Assembly: GCF_002159495.1 (NCBI RefSeq)
Contig: NZ_NFIT01000006.1
Coordinates: 62,001 to 126,000, forward strand
Source of the DNA: Olsenella sp. An293
GTDB taxonomy: Bacteria; Actinomycetota; Coriobacteriia; Coriobacteriales; Atopobiaceae
Reading direction: 5' to 3'
Length of the DNA stretch: 64,000 bases
Part shown: positions 36,626 through 43,775 of the stretch, piece by piece
Position numbering within the stretch: position 1 is the first letter of the stretch
Layout: every line of letters starts with the position of its first letter
Position numbers and translations under genes: made by a program
The notes under the pieces: model-generated
Database searches by the model: none
What the model was told of the DNA's origin: nothing
Seen by the model: only the letters and a program-made list of their open reading frames with translations

Positions 36626-37938
36626 ACGTGATCGTAGAGCCCGGCGCGCTCTCCGGGGAGATCGCCGCCCCCTCCTCGAAGTCCGAGGCCCATCGCCTGC
36701 TCATCTGTGCCGCCCTCGCCCCCGGGACGACCGACGTGGACTGCACCACCTCCTCGGACGACATCGACGCGACCATCGCCTGCCTCGAGGCGCTCGGGGC
36801 CCGCGTGGCGCGCACGCGGCGCGGCTTTCGCGTGCGCCCCGTCCCCGGAACCTCGGCGAGCGACAACGTGCCCGAGCCTCGGCCGGGTGCCGTCCTCGCG
36901 TGCGGCGAGTCCGGCTCGACGCTGCGCTTTCTGCTTCCCGTCGTCTGCGCCCTTGGCTGCGGCGGGCGGTTCGAGATGCTCGGGCGGCTGCCCGAGCGCC
37001 CGCTCTCCCCGCTCTACGAGGAGCTCGTCGCGCACGGCGCGGTCCTCGGGCCCCAGGGGCGCTCGCCGCTCGAGGTCTCGGGTCGGCTCGAGGCCGGCCG
37101 CTACGCCCTGCCCGGCAACGTGTCCTCTCAGTACGTGAGCGGCCTGCTCATGGCCGCCCCGCTGCTCGGCGGCCCCGTCGAGGTGCTCGTCAGCGAGCCG
37201 GTCGAGTCGCGACCCTACATCGACCTCACGATCGCCGCGCTCTCGCGCTTTGGCGTCTCGGTCTCGGAGGCACCCGCCCGGACCGAGGACGGGGCGCCGG
37301 CCGTCTCGTTCGTCGTCGCGCCCGGATGCCTCAGGTCCCCGGGGACGGTCGCCGTGGGCGGCGACTGGTCCGGCGCGGCCTTCTGGCTCGCGGCGGGCGC
37401 GCTCAGCCCCGAGGGCGTCTCTGTGTCCGGGCTCGACCTCGCGAGCACGCAGGGCGACCGACAGGTGCTCGCCGCGCTCGCCCTCCTCGGCGCCCGCGTC
37501 CTCAGGAGGCCGGGCGGGGCCGCGTGTGTGCGCGACGCCTCCCGCGGCACCACGCTCTCGGTCGAGAGCTGCCCCGACCTCGTCCCGCCGCTCGCCGCCG
37601 TCGCCTCGCTCGCCGAGGGGACGACCAGGATAACCGGCGCCGCACGCCTGCGCCTCAAGGAGTCGGACCGCCTCGCCACCGTCTCGGCCGCCATATGCGC
37701 CCTCGGGGGCTCCGCCCGCGTGGAGGGCGACGACCTCGTCATCGACGGGTCCCGCTCGCTGGCCGGCGGCACGGTCGACGCCGCGGGCGACCACCGCATC
37801 GCGATGATGGCCGCCGTGCTCGCCGCCCGCTGCGAGGCCCCCGTGAAGATCCTCGGCGCAGAGTGCGTCTCCAAGTCCTACCCCGCATTCTTCGAGGACC
37901 TCGCCGCGCTCGGCGGCGTCGTCAGAGAGGAGTCCTGA
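36622..37938 (+). CDS. aroA: 5-enolpyruvylshikimate-3-phosphate synthase
   Basis: AroA condenses shikimate 3-phosphate with PEP; it is the target of glyphosate. The 438-residue protein starts with GTG in the GTGA overlap with aroB. Signatures: the PSSKSEAHRLLICAALAPG substrate loop, LACGESGSTLRFLLPV, and RLKESDRLATVSAAI. The PEP-site loop reads CGESGSTLRF, with Ser where many bacterial enzymes have a second Ala/Gly, so its glyphosate class should not be guessed. It overlaps the aroC ATG by one base. Confidence 0.96.
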   Translation: MNVIVEPGALSGEIAAPSSKSEAHRLLICAALAPGTTDVDCTTSSDDIDATIACLEALGARVARTRRGFRVRPVPGTSASDNVPEPRPGAVLACGESGSTLRFLLPVVCALGCGGRFEMLGRLPERPLSPLYEELVAHGAVLGPQGRSPLEVSGRLEAGRYALPGNVSSQYVSGLLMAAPLLGGPVEVLVSEPVESRPYIDLTIAALSRFGVSVSEAPARTEDGAPAVSFVVAPGCLRSPGTVAVGGDWSGAAFWLAAGALSPEGVSVSGLDLASTQGDRQVLAALALLGARVLRRPGGAACVRDASRGTTLSVESCPDLVPPLAAVASLAEGTTRITGAARLRLKESDRLATVSAAICALGGSARVEGDDLVIDGSRSLAGGTVDAAGDHRIAMMAAVLAARCEAPVKILGAECVSKSYPAFFEDLAALGGVVREES

Positions 37939-39053
37939 TGCCCTCGTCGTTTGGAAGCGCCCTCAGGGTGAGCGTCTTCGGCCAGTCCCACTCCCCCGCC
38001 GTCGGCTGCGTCGTCGAGGGGCTGCCCGCGGGACTTTCGCTCGACCTCGACGAGCTGCGCGCCTTCGTCGCCCGCCGCGCCCCGGGCAACGACCCCTGGT
38101 CGACGCCGCGCAGGGAGCCCGACGAGCCGCGCATCGTCTCGGGGCTCAACGTCCGCGGCGAGACCTGCGGCGCCCCGCTCGCCGCGATCATCGAGAACAC
38201 CAACACGCGCTCGGCCGATTACGACAACCTCACCGGCGTGCCCCGCCCGGGCCACGCCGACTTCACCGCCTGGGCCAAGTGGCACGGTGCCCAGGACGTC
38301 CCCGGCGGCGGCCACTTCTCCGGCCGGCTCACCGGCCCGCTCTGCGTCGCGGGCGGCGTCGCCCTGCAGTGGCTGCGCACGCGCGGCGTCACCGTGCGCG
38401 CGCACGTGGCCGAGCTCGCCGGCATCCCCGACGAGCCGCTCTGCGCCCTCGACAACACTCCCGAGGCGGCCGAGCGGCTCTCCGCCCAGATGGCCGCCCT
38501 CGCCGACGGCCGCCGCGTGCCCGTCATCGACGAGGCGGCCGGCGAGCGCATGGTCGAGGCGGTCATGGCGGCGCGGGCCCAGAAGGACACCGTCGGCGGT
38601 ATCGTCGAGTGCGTCGCCTGCGGCCTGCCCGCGGGCGCGGGCTCGCCGATGTTCGACGGCATCGAGAACGTCATGGCGCGCGCCCTGTTTGGCGTGCCCG
38701 CGGTCAAGGGCGTCGAGTTCGGCCGCGGCTTCGAGGTCGCCCGCCTGCGCGGCACCGAGAACAACGACCCCTACGAGGTCCGCGACGGAGCCTGCGTCCC
38801 CGTGACCAACAACGCCGGCGGCATCCTCGGCGGCATCACGACGGGGGCGCCGGTCCTCGTCCGCTGCGCGGTCAAGCCCATATCGAGCGTCATGGTGGAG
38901 CAGGACTCCGTCGACCTCGACCGCATGGAGCCCGCCCGCCTCAAGGTCCACGGCCGCCACGACACCACGGCCGTGATCCGCGCGGTCCCCGTCGTCGAGG
39001 CCGTCTGCGCCCTCTCCCTCGCCGACGCCCTCCTCGCCTGGCCGGCGCAGTGA
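37938..39053 (+). CDS. aroC: Chorismate synthase
   Basis: The last common step: EPSP to chorismate, with reduced FMN. The 371-residue protein starts at the ATG overlapping the aroA stop (TGATG). Signatures: GSALRVSVFGQSHSPAVGCVVEGLPAG, RRAPGNDPWSTPRREPDEPRI, RPGHADFTAWAKWHG followed by GGGHFSGRLT, and the C-terminal RHDTTAVIRAVPVVEA. It ends the tight five-gene run; the spacer behind it carries long hairpin repeats. Confidence 0.97.
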   Translation: MPSSFGSALRVSVFGQSHSPAVGCVVEGLPAGLSLDLDELRAFVARRAPGNDPWSTPRREPDEPRIVSGLNVRGETCGAPLAAIIENTNTRSADYDNLTGVPRPGHADFTAWAKWHGAQDVPGGGHFSGRLTGPLCVAGGVALQWLRTRGVTVRAHVAELAGIPDEPLCALDNTPEAAERLSAQMAALADGRRVPVIDEAAGERMVEAVMAARAQKDTVGGIVECVACGLPAGAGSPMFDGIENVMARALFGVPAVKGVEFGRGFEVARLRGTENNDPYEVRDGACVPVTNNAGGILGGITTGAPVLVRCAVKPISSVMVEQDSVDLDRMEPARLKVHGRHDTTAVIRAVPVVEAVCALSLADALLAWPAQ

Positions 39054-39063
39054 GGTAGCCAGG

Positions 39064-39169
39064 GTCGGTGGCTGAGGGGCGAGAAAGTCCGGCGCTCAGA
39101 CAGTCCTCGCGCGCAGAGGACGCGCGCTGCGGAACTCGCGGCGGACCTTCACGCCCCTCAGCCACCGAC
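39064..39169. repeat. Nested hairpin element enclosing 60-bp repeat copy 1
   Basis: An exact 18-base inverted repeat, GTCGGTGGCTGAGGGGCG (39064-39081) with its complement at 39152-39169, encloses repeat copy 1 (39087-39147, GTCCGGCGCTCAGACAG ... GAACTCGCGGCGGACC). Within the copy a CGCGCG/CGCGCG stem lies at the apex. It starts ten bases after the aroC stop and may act as a transcript end. Confidence 0.8.
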
Positions 39170-39210
39170 GTGCACGCCATCTCCCATTCAGGTGAGAAAT
39201 GGCGACGGGA

Positions 39211-39298
39211 GCGCGCGGGTCGTGAGGTCCGCCGCGAGTTCTTGCCGAGCGTTCTTCTCGGCAAGCTGTCTGAGCGCCGGACCTCACGACCCGCGCGC
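39211..39298. repeat. Nested hairpin element enclosing 60-bp repeat copy 2 (inverted)
   Basis: A perfect 20-base inverted repeat (39211-39230 with 39279-39298) encloses copy 2 of the repeat in opposite orientation (39226-39283). At its apex CTTGCCGAG and CTCGGCAAG (39241-39249, 39257-39265) form a nine-base stem with loop CGTTCTT. It ends 47 bases before pheA, so it lies in the pheA promoter/leader zone. Confidence 0.8.
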
Positions 39299-39345
39299 CC
39301 GGTACCATAGCGTCTGGACGACGGAGCAACCACAAGGAGGAAGCC

Positions 39346-40497
39346 ATGGCCGAGCTCTCGGAGCTGAGGCAAGAGATTGACAGGATCGACCGCGAGATCT
39401 TCGCGCTCTTCTCCGAGCGGGCGAAGGTCTCCGAGGGGGTCGCGGCGTACAAGCGCGAGCATGGGATGCGCGTCTTCGACCCGGCGCGGGAGCGCGCGAA
39501 GGTCGCGGCGGCCGCCGAGGCGGCGCCGGAGGACCTCGCCACGTACGCGCAGGTCCTGATGGAGCTGCTCATGGAGGCCTCCCGCTCGCGCCAGCACGCG
39601 CTTCTCGGCGACGCGTCGGACGACGGGCTGCTTGCCGGCATTCGCCGCGCGCGCGAGGCCACGCCCGAGGTCTTCCCCCGCTCGGCGCACGTGAGCTGCC
39701 AGGGCGTCGAGGGCGCCTACTCGCAGATCGCGGCCGAGAAGATCTTCCGTCGGCCCACGATCGCCTACTCACCCACCTTCGACGGCGTGTTCCGCACCGT
39801 CGAGCAGGGGCTCGCCGACTACGGGGTGCTCCCGCTCGAGAACTCCACGGCGGGCTCGGTCAACCAGGTCTTCGACCTGATGATGGAGCACTCCTTCTAT
39901 GTCGTGCGCACCACGCGCGTGAAGGTCGACCACAGCCTGCTCGCCCTTCCCGGCGCCGAGCTCTCCGGCATTCGTGACATCTACAGCCACCAGCAGGCCA
40001 TCAGTCAGTGCGCCGAGTTCCTCTCCGGGCTGCCCGACGTGCGCGTGCACGTCTGCGAGAACACGGCCGCCGCGGCCCGCAGCGTCGCCGAGTCCGGGCG
40101 CACCGACGTCGCGGCGCTCGCCTCCCACGCCTGCGCCGCGCTCTACGGCCTCGCCGCGCTCTCCTCGGGCGTGCAGGACCGTGACAACAACTACACGCGC
40201 TTCGCCTGCATCTCCCGCAGCCTCGAGGTCTACCCCGGCGCCGACCGGGCCTCCTTCATGGCCGTGCTCCCGCACCAGCCCGGCTCCCTCTACAAGCTGC
40301 TCGCGAAGCTCTACGCGCTCGACGTCAACCTCCTCAAGCTCGAGAGCCGCCCGATCCCCGAGCGCGACTTCGAGTTCATGTTCTACTTCGACATCGAGTG
40401 CCCCGCGGCCTCGCCGGAGTTTGCCTCGCTCGTCACGACGCTCGGGAGCCTCTGCCAGGAGCTGCGCTACCTCGGCAGCTACTCGGAGGTGCTCTAG
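39346..40497 (+). CDS. pheA: Bifunctional chorismate mutase / prephenate dehydratase
   Basis: Converts chorismate to prephenate and on to phenylpyruvate. The 383-residue protein has an AroQ-type chorismate mutase (1-88, LRQEIDRIDREIFALFSERAKVSE), a prephenate dehydratase domain (about 105-285) with GVEGAYSQIAAEKIF, LPLENSTAGSVNQVFDL and the catalytic TRFACISR, and an ACT domain with the phenylalanine-binding ESRPIPERDFEFMF. Feedback by phenylalanine is therefore expected. An AAGGAGG site precedes the ATG. Its stop overlaps the GTG start of the aroE-aroK fusion. Confidence 0.95.
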   Translation: MAELSELRQEIDRIDREIFALFSERAKVSEGVAAYKREHGMRVFDPARERAKVAAAAEAAPEDLATYAQVLMELLMEASRSRQHALLGDASDDGLLAGIRRAREATPEVFPRSAHVSCQGVEGAYSQIAAEKIFRRPTIAYSPTFDGVFRTVEQGLADYGVLPLENSTAGSVNQVFDLMMEHSFYVVRTTRVKVDHSLLALPGAELSGIRDIYSHQQAISQCAEFLSGLPDVRVHVCENTAAAARSVAESGRTDVAALASHACAALYGLAALSSGVQDRDNNYTRFACISRSLEVYPGADRASFMAVLPHQPGSLYKLLAKLYALDVNLLKLESRPIPERDFEFMFYFDIECPAASPEFASLVTTLGSLCQELRYLGSYSEVL

Positions 40498-41789
40498 TGG
40501 CGGGCGAGAGGGGCGCGGCGGCGACCGCTCCCTACGGGCTCGTGGGGCACCCGCTCGGGCACAGCTGGTCGCCGAAGATTCACGAGCGTCTGGGATCTTT
40601 CCCCTACGCCCTGCACGACCTCGACCGGGACGAGGTCGAGCCGTTCGTCCGTGACGGCGCGTGGCGCGGCCTCAACGTCACCATCCCCTACAAGCGGCTC
40701 GCGGCCGAGCTCGCCGACGTGCGCTCGCCCGCCGTGGAGCGGCTCGGGGCCGCCAACACGCTCGTGAGGGACCGGGACGGCCGCATCGTCGCCGAGAACA
40801 CCGACGTGCTGGGGTTTGCCTGGATGCTCGCGCGCTTCTGCCGCGAGCGGCTGAGCGAGTCGCCGCGCGGTCTGCTCGAGGGTAGGAAGGCGCTCGTGCT
40901 TGGGAGCGGCGGCGCGGCCGCGGCGGTCCGCGACGCCCTGGAGCACGCGGCCGGGGCGCGCGTCGTCACCATCTCGCGCTCCGGCGACGAGACCTATGCG
41001 ACCCTCGCCGAGCGGCACGCCGACGCCGTTCTTCTCGTCAACACCACGCCGGTGGGCATGTTCCCGCGCTGCCCGGACTCCCCCGTCGACGAGGGCACGC
41101 TTTCTCGGCTCACGGGGCTGCGCGGCGTGCTCGACGTCGTCTACAACCCCACGCGCACGGGGCTGTGCCTTTCCGCCGAGCGCCTGGGGCTGCCCACCGA
41201 GAGCGGCCTTGCCATGCTCGTGGCGCAGGCGCTCTTTGCGAGCGGGCTCTTCCAGGGGCGCGACCTCGACGACGCCCTCGTGGGCACAATCGAGCGCGAG
41301 ATTTACTTTCAGACGGAAAACGTCGTGCTCATCGGCATGCCCGGCGCCGGCAAGACCACCTGCGGGCGGGCGCTCGCGCGCGTGCTCGGCCGGCCCTTCG
41401 TCGACCTCGACGAGGCGATCGCGCTCGAGACCGGCCGCGGCGCGGCGCAGATCATCCGCGAGGACGGGGAGGACGCCTTCCGCGCGGTCGAGACGCGCGT
41501 CACCGCCGACTACGCCGCGCGCTCGGGACTCGTCATCGCCTGCGGCGGCGGCGTGGTCACGAGGCCGGAGAACCGCGACCTGCTGCGCCAGAACGGCCGC
41601 GTCGTCTTTCTCGATCGCCCCGTCTCCGAGCTCAGCTCTGCGGGTCGCCCGGTCTCCCAGGCCAAGGGCGTCGAGCGGATCGCCGCGGAGCGCATGGGGC
41701 TCTACCGCGCCTGGGCGGACGTGACGCTGCCCTGCACCGGCTCCGCCGCAGGGGACGCGGAGCTCGCGCGCGAGCTCCTCGGGCTCTAG
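40497..41789 (+). CDS. aroE-aroK: Fused shikimate dehydrogenase - shikimate kinase
   Basis: A 430-residue fusion of two consecutive pathway enzymes, starting at GTG inside TAGTG after pheA. Residues 1-268 are AroE: YGLVGHPLGHSWSPKIHE, GLNVTIPYKRLAAEL with the catalytic lysine, ENTDVLGF, and the NADP-binding VLGSGGAAAAVRDAL. Residues about 272-430 are shikimate kinase: VVLIGMPGAGKTTCGRALA (P-loop), FVDLDEAIALETG, VIACGGGVVTRPEN (shikimate-binding glycines) and a lid arginine region SSAGRPVS. Both halves look intact. There is no linker to speak of between them. Usually these are separate genes. Confidence 0.93.
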   Translation: MAGERGAAATAPYGLVGHPLGHSWSPKIHERLGSFPYALHDLDRDEVEPFVRDGAWRGLNVTIPYKRLAAELADVRSPAVERLGAANTLVRDRDGRIVAENTDVLGFAWMLARFCRERLSESPRGLLEGRKALVLGSGGAAAAVRDALEHAAGARVVTISRSGDETYATLAERHADAVLLVNTTPVGMFPRCPDSPVDEGTLSRLTGLRGVLDVVYNPTRTGLCLSAERLGLPTESGLAMLVAQALFASGLFQGRDLDDALVGTIEREIYFQTENVVLIGMPGAGKTTCGRALARVLGRPFVDLDEAIALETGRGAAQIIREDGEDAFRAVETRVTADYAARSGLVIACGGGVVTRPENRDLLRQNGRVVFLDRPVSELSSAGRPVSQAKGVERIAAERMGLYRAWADVTLPCTGSAAGDAELARELLGL

Positions 41790-41958
41790 GACCTCCCCGT
41801 CCGCCGACGCTCCCGTCCCCACGGGCGTCGGGGGACGCAGCGGGTCAACAAGTCTCGCGAGCGTCGCCGCTCAAGGTGAAAACATGGGCGTTTGCTGGAA
41901 GGTCCCGCCGTCCGCGGCGCCGCTCGGCGGAATGGGCCGCACCGGCTTGCGCGCCCCG

Positions 41959-41964
41959 TATACT
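41959..41964 (+). promoter_or_regulatory. Possible -10 element ahead of aroQ
   Basis: TATACT matches five of six -10 positions and lies 87 bases before the chosen GTG start; no -35 or TG extension is recognisable. The 261-base gap from aroE-aroK to aroQ contains otherwise only GC-rich imperfect repeats (a GTCCCC/GGGGAC pairing near 41816), suggesting that aroQ is transcribed separately. Confidence 0.35.
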
Positions 41965-42050
41965 GTGCTTTCGATTACACGGCAGTCGGCAGATGATGAG
42001 TGTGGAGACGGGGCTCCAGCTCGCGATTCGACGACGGGAAGGGTCGCGAA

Positions 42051-43010
42051 GTGGACAGAGATCAGATCGCGCAGGAGGTTCTCGCCGCAGTGGGCGGCAA
42101 GGGCAACGTCACCGCGAACGACATCTGCATGACCCGCCTGAGGATTCTCACCGAGGACCCCTCGCTCGTCGACACCGACCAGCTCTCCTCCGCCCGCGGC
42201 GTGCTCGGCTTCGTGAAGCGCGGCGCCAACGGCATCGAGGTCGTCTTTGGCCCCGGCAAGGTCGAGGCCGTGCACGAGGCGCTGGTTCGCCTCACGGGCA
42301 TCGAGGGCAACGAGGAGGCCTTCGACGAGGCCTCGGCCATGCCCTCCCCCATTCACGTGCACATCTCCCGCAACCCGCTTCGCAGCGCCGCACTCGCGCA
42401 GAGCGAGGGCGACGTCGACGCCGCGCCCGAGGGACCCTCCGAGGAGGATGCCGAGGACGCGTCGGTCGAGGACCTCGTGAGCCTGCTCGACGTCATGGAG
42501 CCCGCGGACGCTTCGCCCGACGAGACGACGGACGTCGACGTCGACGTCGAGGACCAGCTCCCGGAGAGCCCCGTGCGCGCGCTCGTCATCAACGGGCCCA
42601 ACATCAACATGCTGGGCATCCGCGAGCCCGACATCTACGGGCACGACTCGTACCGCGCGATGCTGCGCATCTGCCACGACGCCGCGCTCGAGGCCGGCTT
42701 TGCTGACTGCACCTGCTTCCAGTCCAACCACGAGGGCGACCTCATCGACGCCATCCAGGACGCGTACGGCACCTATGCCGGCATCATCATCAACCCCGGC
42801 GCCTACACGCACACCTCTATCGCAATCCTCGACGCCGCCAAGGCCGTGGGCCTGCCCATGATCGAGGTGCACATCTCCAAGCTCGAGGATCGCGAGGACT
42901 TCCGCCAGGTGTCCTACATCCGCGCCGCCTGCTTCGAGACCATCACGGGCCTGGGCGTCGAGGGCTATCGCAAGGCGCTGTTCGACATGGCCGCGCACCT
43001 GGGCCTGTAG
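42051..43010 (+). CDS. aroQ: PTS EIIB-like domain fused to type II 3-dehydroquinate dehydratase
   Basis: The C-terminal part (about 175-319) is a type II dehydroquinase: VINGPNINMLGIREPDIYG (catalytic Arg and Tyr), FQSNHEGDLIDAI, IINPGAYTHTSIAI and MIEVHISKLEDREDF. It dehydrates 3-dehydroquinate. Residues 1-85 instead resemble a glucose-type PTS EIIB domain: EVLAAVGGKGNVTANDIC-MTRLRI with the phospho-accepting cysteine (Cys26) and the TRLR motif, then GVLGFVKRGANGIEVVFGPG. An acidic 90-residue linker joins them. I chose GTG 42051 (GGAAGGG upstream); an in-frame GTG at 42000 would add 17 residues. No EIIC or EIIA is nearby. Confidence 0.88.
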   Translation: MDRDQIAQEVLAAVGGKGNVTANDICMTRLRILTEDPSLVDTDQLSSARGVLGFVKRGANGIEVVFGPGKVEAVHEALVRLTGIEGNEEAFDEASAMPSPIHVHISRNPLRSAALAQSEGDVDAAPEGPSEEDAEDASVEDLVSLLDVMEPADASPDETTDVDVDVEDQLPESPVRALVINGPNINMLGIREPDIYGHDSYRAMLRICHDAALEAGFADCTCFQSNHEGDLIDAIQDAYGTYAGIIINPGAYTHTSIAILDAAKAVGLPMIEVHISKLEDREDFRQVSYIRAACFETITGLGVEGYRKALFDMAAHLGL

Positions 43011-43061
43011 CGCCGTCGGCTGGCACGAACCCAAGCTCTCGTTTGGGTGCGCGCGGGCCCT

Positions 43062-43240
43062 GCCCGCACTTCTCAGCATTCTTCGGGATCCCGCCCGCAC
43101 TTCTCGGCTGTCGCTTCCGGTGCGGGCTGGAGCGCACTCGATGCGCGCACTCCGGGGCATTGGCCGAGAAGGACCGCGCACTCGATGCAGTCTATGCCCA
43201 AAACCGCCCGCACCTGTTGCCCGCACTCACGAGTGCGGGC
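43062..43240. repeat. Degenerate GCCCGCAC-type repeat tract
   Basis: The spacer after aroQ is built from short repeats. GCCCGCACTTCTC occurs at 43062 and 43093; GCGCACTCGATGC occurs exactly at 43132 and 43176; and a perfect ten-base hairpin GCCCGCACTC/GAGTGCGGGC lies at 43219-43240. The upstream part (43029-43048) has an ACCCAA/TTGGGT hairpin. No coding frame is convincing; the nearest gene ends at 43289 on the other strand. Confidence 0.6.
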
Positions 43241-43288
43241 GCCGAGCGCAGATGCGCCAGGTCAGGGCCTGATGGCGGATGCCCGTCG

Positions 43289-43693
43289 TCATGCGCCGCG
43301 GCGCCGCGCCCTGAGCGCCCTCACGCCCGCACCGAACCCAAAGCCCACGGCCGAGACGGCACCGCCAAAGGCGAGCGCCGTCAGGTCGGGCGGGTGGACG
43401 TTGCCAAACGTCAGCGTGTTGGCCAAAAGAAACGTCAGGCTCGGGAGCAGCATGGACAGGACGGCCGCCACCGGGATGATGAGCCAGCTCCTCGTTCCGT
43501 AGGGCCTGAGAAGGCCCGCCGTGAGCGAGGTTCCCAGGACCGTCGCGGGCATGAGCCCGTAGAAGAAGATCAGCGCATAGCCCAGGGCGTCCGAGGGACC
43601 GATAACGCACCAGAAGACGAGAAGCGACAGGAGCCAGACGGCGAGAAGAACGGCGGGCACGGCGATCTTTGCGGTGCTTGCGGCGCGCTTCAT
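43289..43693 (-). CDS. Small four-helix membrane protein, unknown
   Basis: A 134-residue protein with four predicted membrane helices at roughly 9-30, 36-58, 66-88 and 98-120, and a very basic C-terminus (RALRARRRGA). The start at 43693 is chosen for the GGAGG site six bases upstream; an in-frame start ten codons earlier lacks one. I do not recognise the family. It lies 82 bases behind the LuxR-type gene on the same strand and may be co-transcribed with it, but no role can be assigned. Confidence 0.6.
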   Translation of the reverse strand: MKRAASTAKIAVPAVLLAVWLLSLLVFWCVIGPSDALGYALIFFYGLMPATVLGTSLTAGLLRPYGTRSWLIIPVAAVLSMLLPSLTFLLANTLTFGNVHPPDLTALAFGGAVSAVGFGFGAGVRALRARRRGA

Positions 43694-43775
43694 GGCAGCC
43701 TCCTTCCGAAGGGGTTGCCACAATGGTACCCAGTGCGGCGCGGGGCGTCTGTCAACCCCGGGGATGCGCGTCGGC

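Noticed and set aside
43062-43240. Possible CRISPR array
   Set aside because: The repeats are 8-13 bases, irregularly spaced and not separated by uniform unique spacers; no cas genes are near.
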